This document shows, one piece after another, positions 63,675 to 64,000 of a DNA stretch of 64,000 bases (its first letter is position 1; each line of letters starts with the position of its first letter). The notes under the pieces were generated by a model. The model saw only the letters and a program-made list of their open reading frames with translations. It ran no database searches and was not told the DNA's origin. The position numbers and the translations under genes were made by a program. This DNA comes from Propioniciclava coleopterorum (GTDB lineage Bacteria; Actinomycetota; Actinomycetes; Propionibacteriales; Propionibacteriaceae): positions 2,684,722 through 2,748,721 of the forward strand of contig NZ_CP049865.1 in the NCBI RefSeq assembly GCF_011393335.1, written 5' to 3'.

Positions 63675-63995
63675 GGAAGCCCTAGTCAGCGCATGTTGGG
63701 CTCTGCGCCACGTGCGCTCGGGGCACCAGAGCGACGCGTCCGTCTCGCGCGGGGTGCGTCGCGCCGGCCGAGGACGTCCTCTGCTTCGTCGTTGATCTCG
63801 GCCAGCGGCGCACCCGTCCGCGGTGCATGGTTTCGGCGATCGGAGGCGTCGAGTGCTTGCTCAGGATCGTGAGTGGGCTGCCAGCTCAACTGCATGCGTC
63901 GCTCTCGTGCCTGGAGAACGGGGCAGCGTGGGCGGAAGCCCTTGTCAGCATGTGTTGGGCGAATGCGCCGAGCGCGCTCGGGGCACCAGAGCGAC
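63675..63995. repeat. Pair of imperfect direct repeats about 60 bp long
   Basis: The segments at about 63675-63732 and 63936-63995 share GTCAGC, TGTTGGGC and the longer GCGCTCGGGGCACCAGAGCG. The second reaches the window edge, so the series may continue. No coding function was recognised between them. Confidence 0.65.
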
Positions 63996-64000
63996 ACGGA

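Noticed and set aside
63686-63997. A 103-residue minus-strand frame at the right end
   Set aside because: Its two ends are the two copies of a direct repeat, it has no recognisable domain, and there is no start signal.

Overview
This is a 64 kb stretch of very GC-rich (about 70 % by eye, not computed) actinobacterial chromosome. The best fit is a Propionibacteriaceae-like organism. The evidence is the conserved actinobacterial order uvrA-uvrC-rapZ-yvcK-whiA-gap-pgk-tpiA-secG-rbpA, mycothiol- and RbpA-type genes, opcA beside zwf, and a Na+-pump methylmalonyl-CoA decarboxylase cluster typical of propionate metabolism. No rRNA, tRNA, prophage, IS element or CRISPR array was seen.

Layout. 0-5 kb: a flavin monooxygenase cut by the window edge, an SDR, two lipoproteins, a metallo-hydrolase and a mycothiol-dependent isomerase-family protein. 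5-13.3 kb: uvrA, a Rieske lipoprotein, uvrC, rapZ, yvcK and whiA (DNA repair and cell-wall/sporulation-type regulation). 13.4-17.6 kb: lower glycolysis (gap, pgk, tpiA), then secG, rbpA and a GntR regulator. 17.6-21.9 kb, opposite strand: tal, zwf, opcA and pgl, the oxidative pentose-phosphate branch. 22-29.3 kb: ctaB facing ctaA, an ABC exporter and a proton pyrophosphatase; between ctaB and ctaA lies a 1.4 kb island of three minisatellite families. 29.5-36 kb: a complete SUF iron-sulfur operon headed by its SufR-type regulator. 36-43.3 kb: an AI-2E family permease, an M20 hydrolase, an ABC-F ATPase, a second CtaA-like protein, and DUF2330 and DUF456 membrane proteins. 43.5-47.1 kb: mmdA-D-C-B. 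47.3-51.4 kb: a cupin, an M20 hydrolase, the Nnr NADHX repair enzyme, and a junction where two genes have both lost their 5' ends. 51.4-57.6 kb: a fatty-acid locus (acyl-CoA oxidase, TetR, thiolase, high-molecular-weight FabG, MaoC dehydratase) ordered like the mycobacterial fadE5/fadA2/fabG4/htdX region. 57.6-64 kb: a PfkB kinase, a CapA-VanY fusion, an NCS1 permease with a cysteine hydrolase, and more degenerate repeats.

Three patterns cut across the window. First, twelve single-base deletions, nearly all in short G or C runs, break nine otherwise normal genes. This looks like sequencing error rather than gene decay. Second, about nineteen genes have a TANNNT box (often TAGGCT) ending 6-8 bases before the start codon with no ribosome-binding site, which points to leaderless transcripts. 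In four gene pairs the upstream stop codon is the first half of that box. Third, a family of 20-bp GC-rich repeat units carries hairpins with a compensatory base-pair change and recurs near the right end. The repeat island, the leaderless/stop-codon overlap, the lipobox-bearing pyrophosphatase, the CapA-VanY fusion and the repeat-filled cysteine hydrolase are the most unusual observations.
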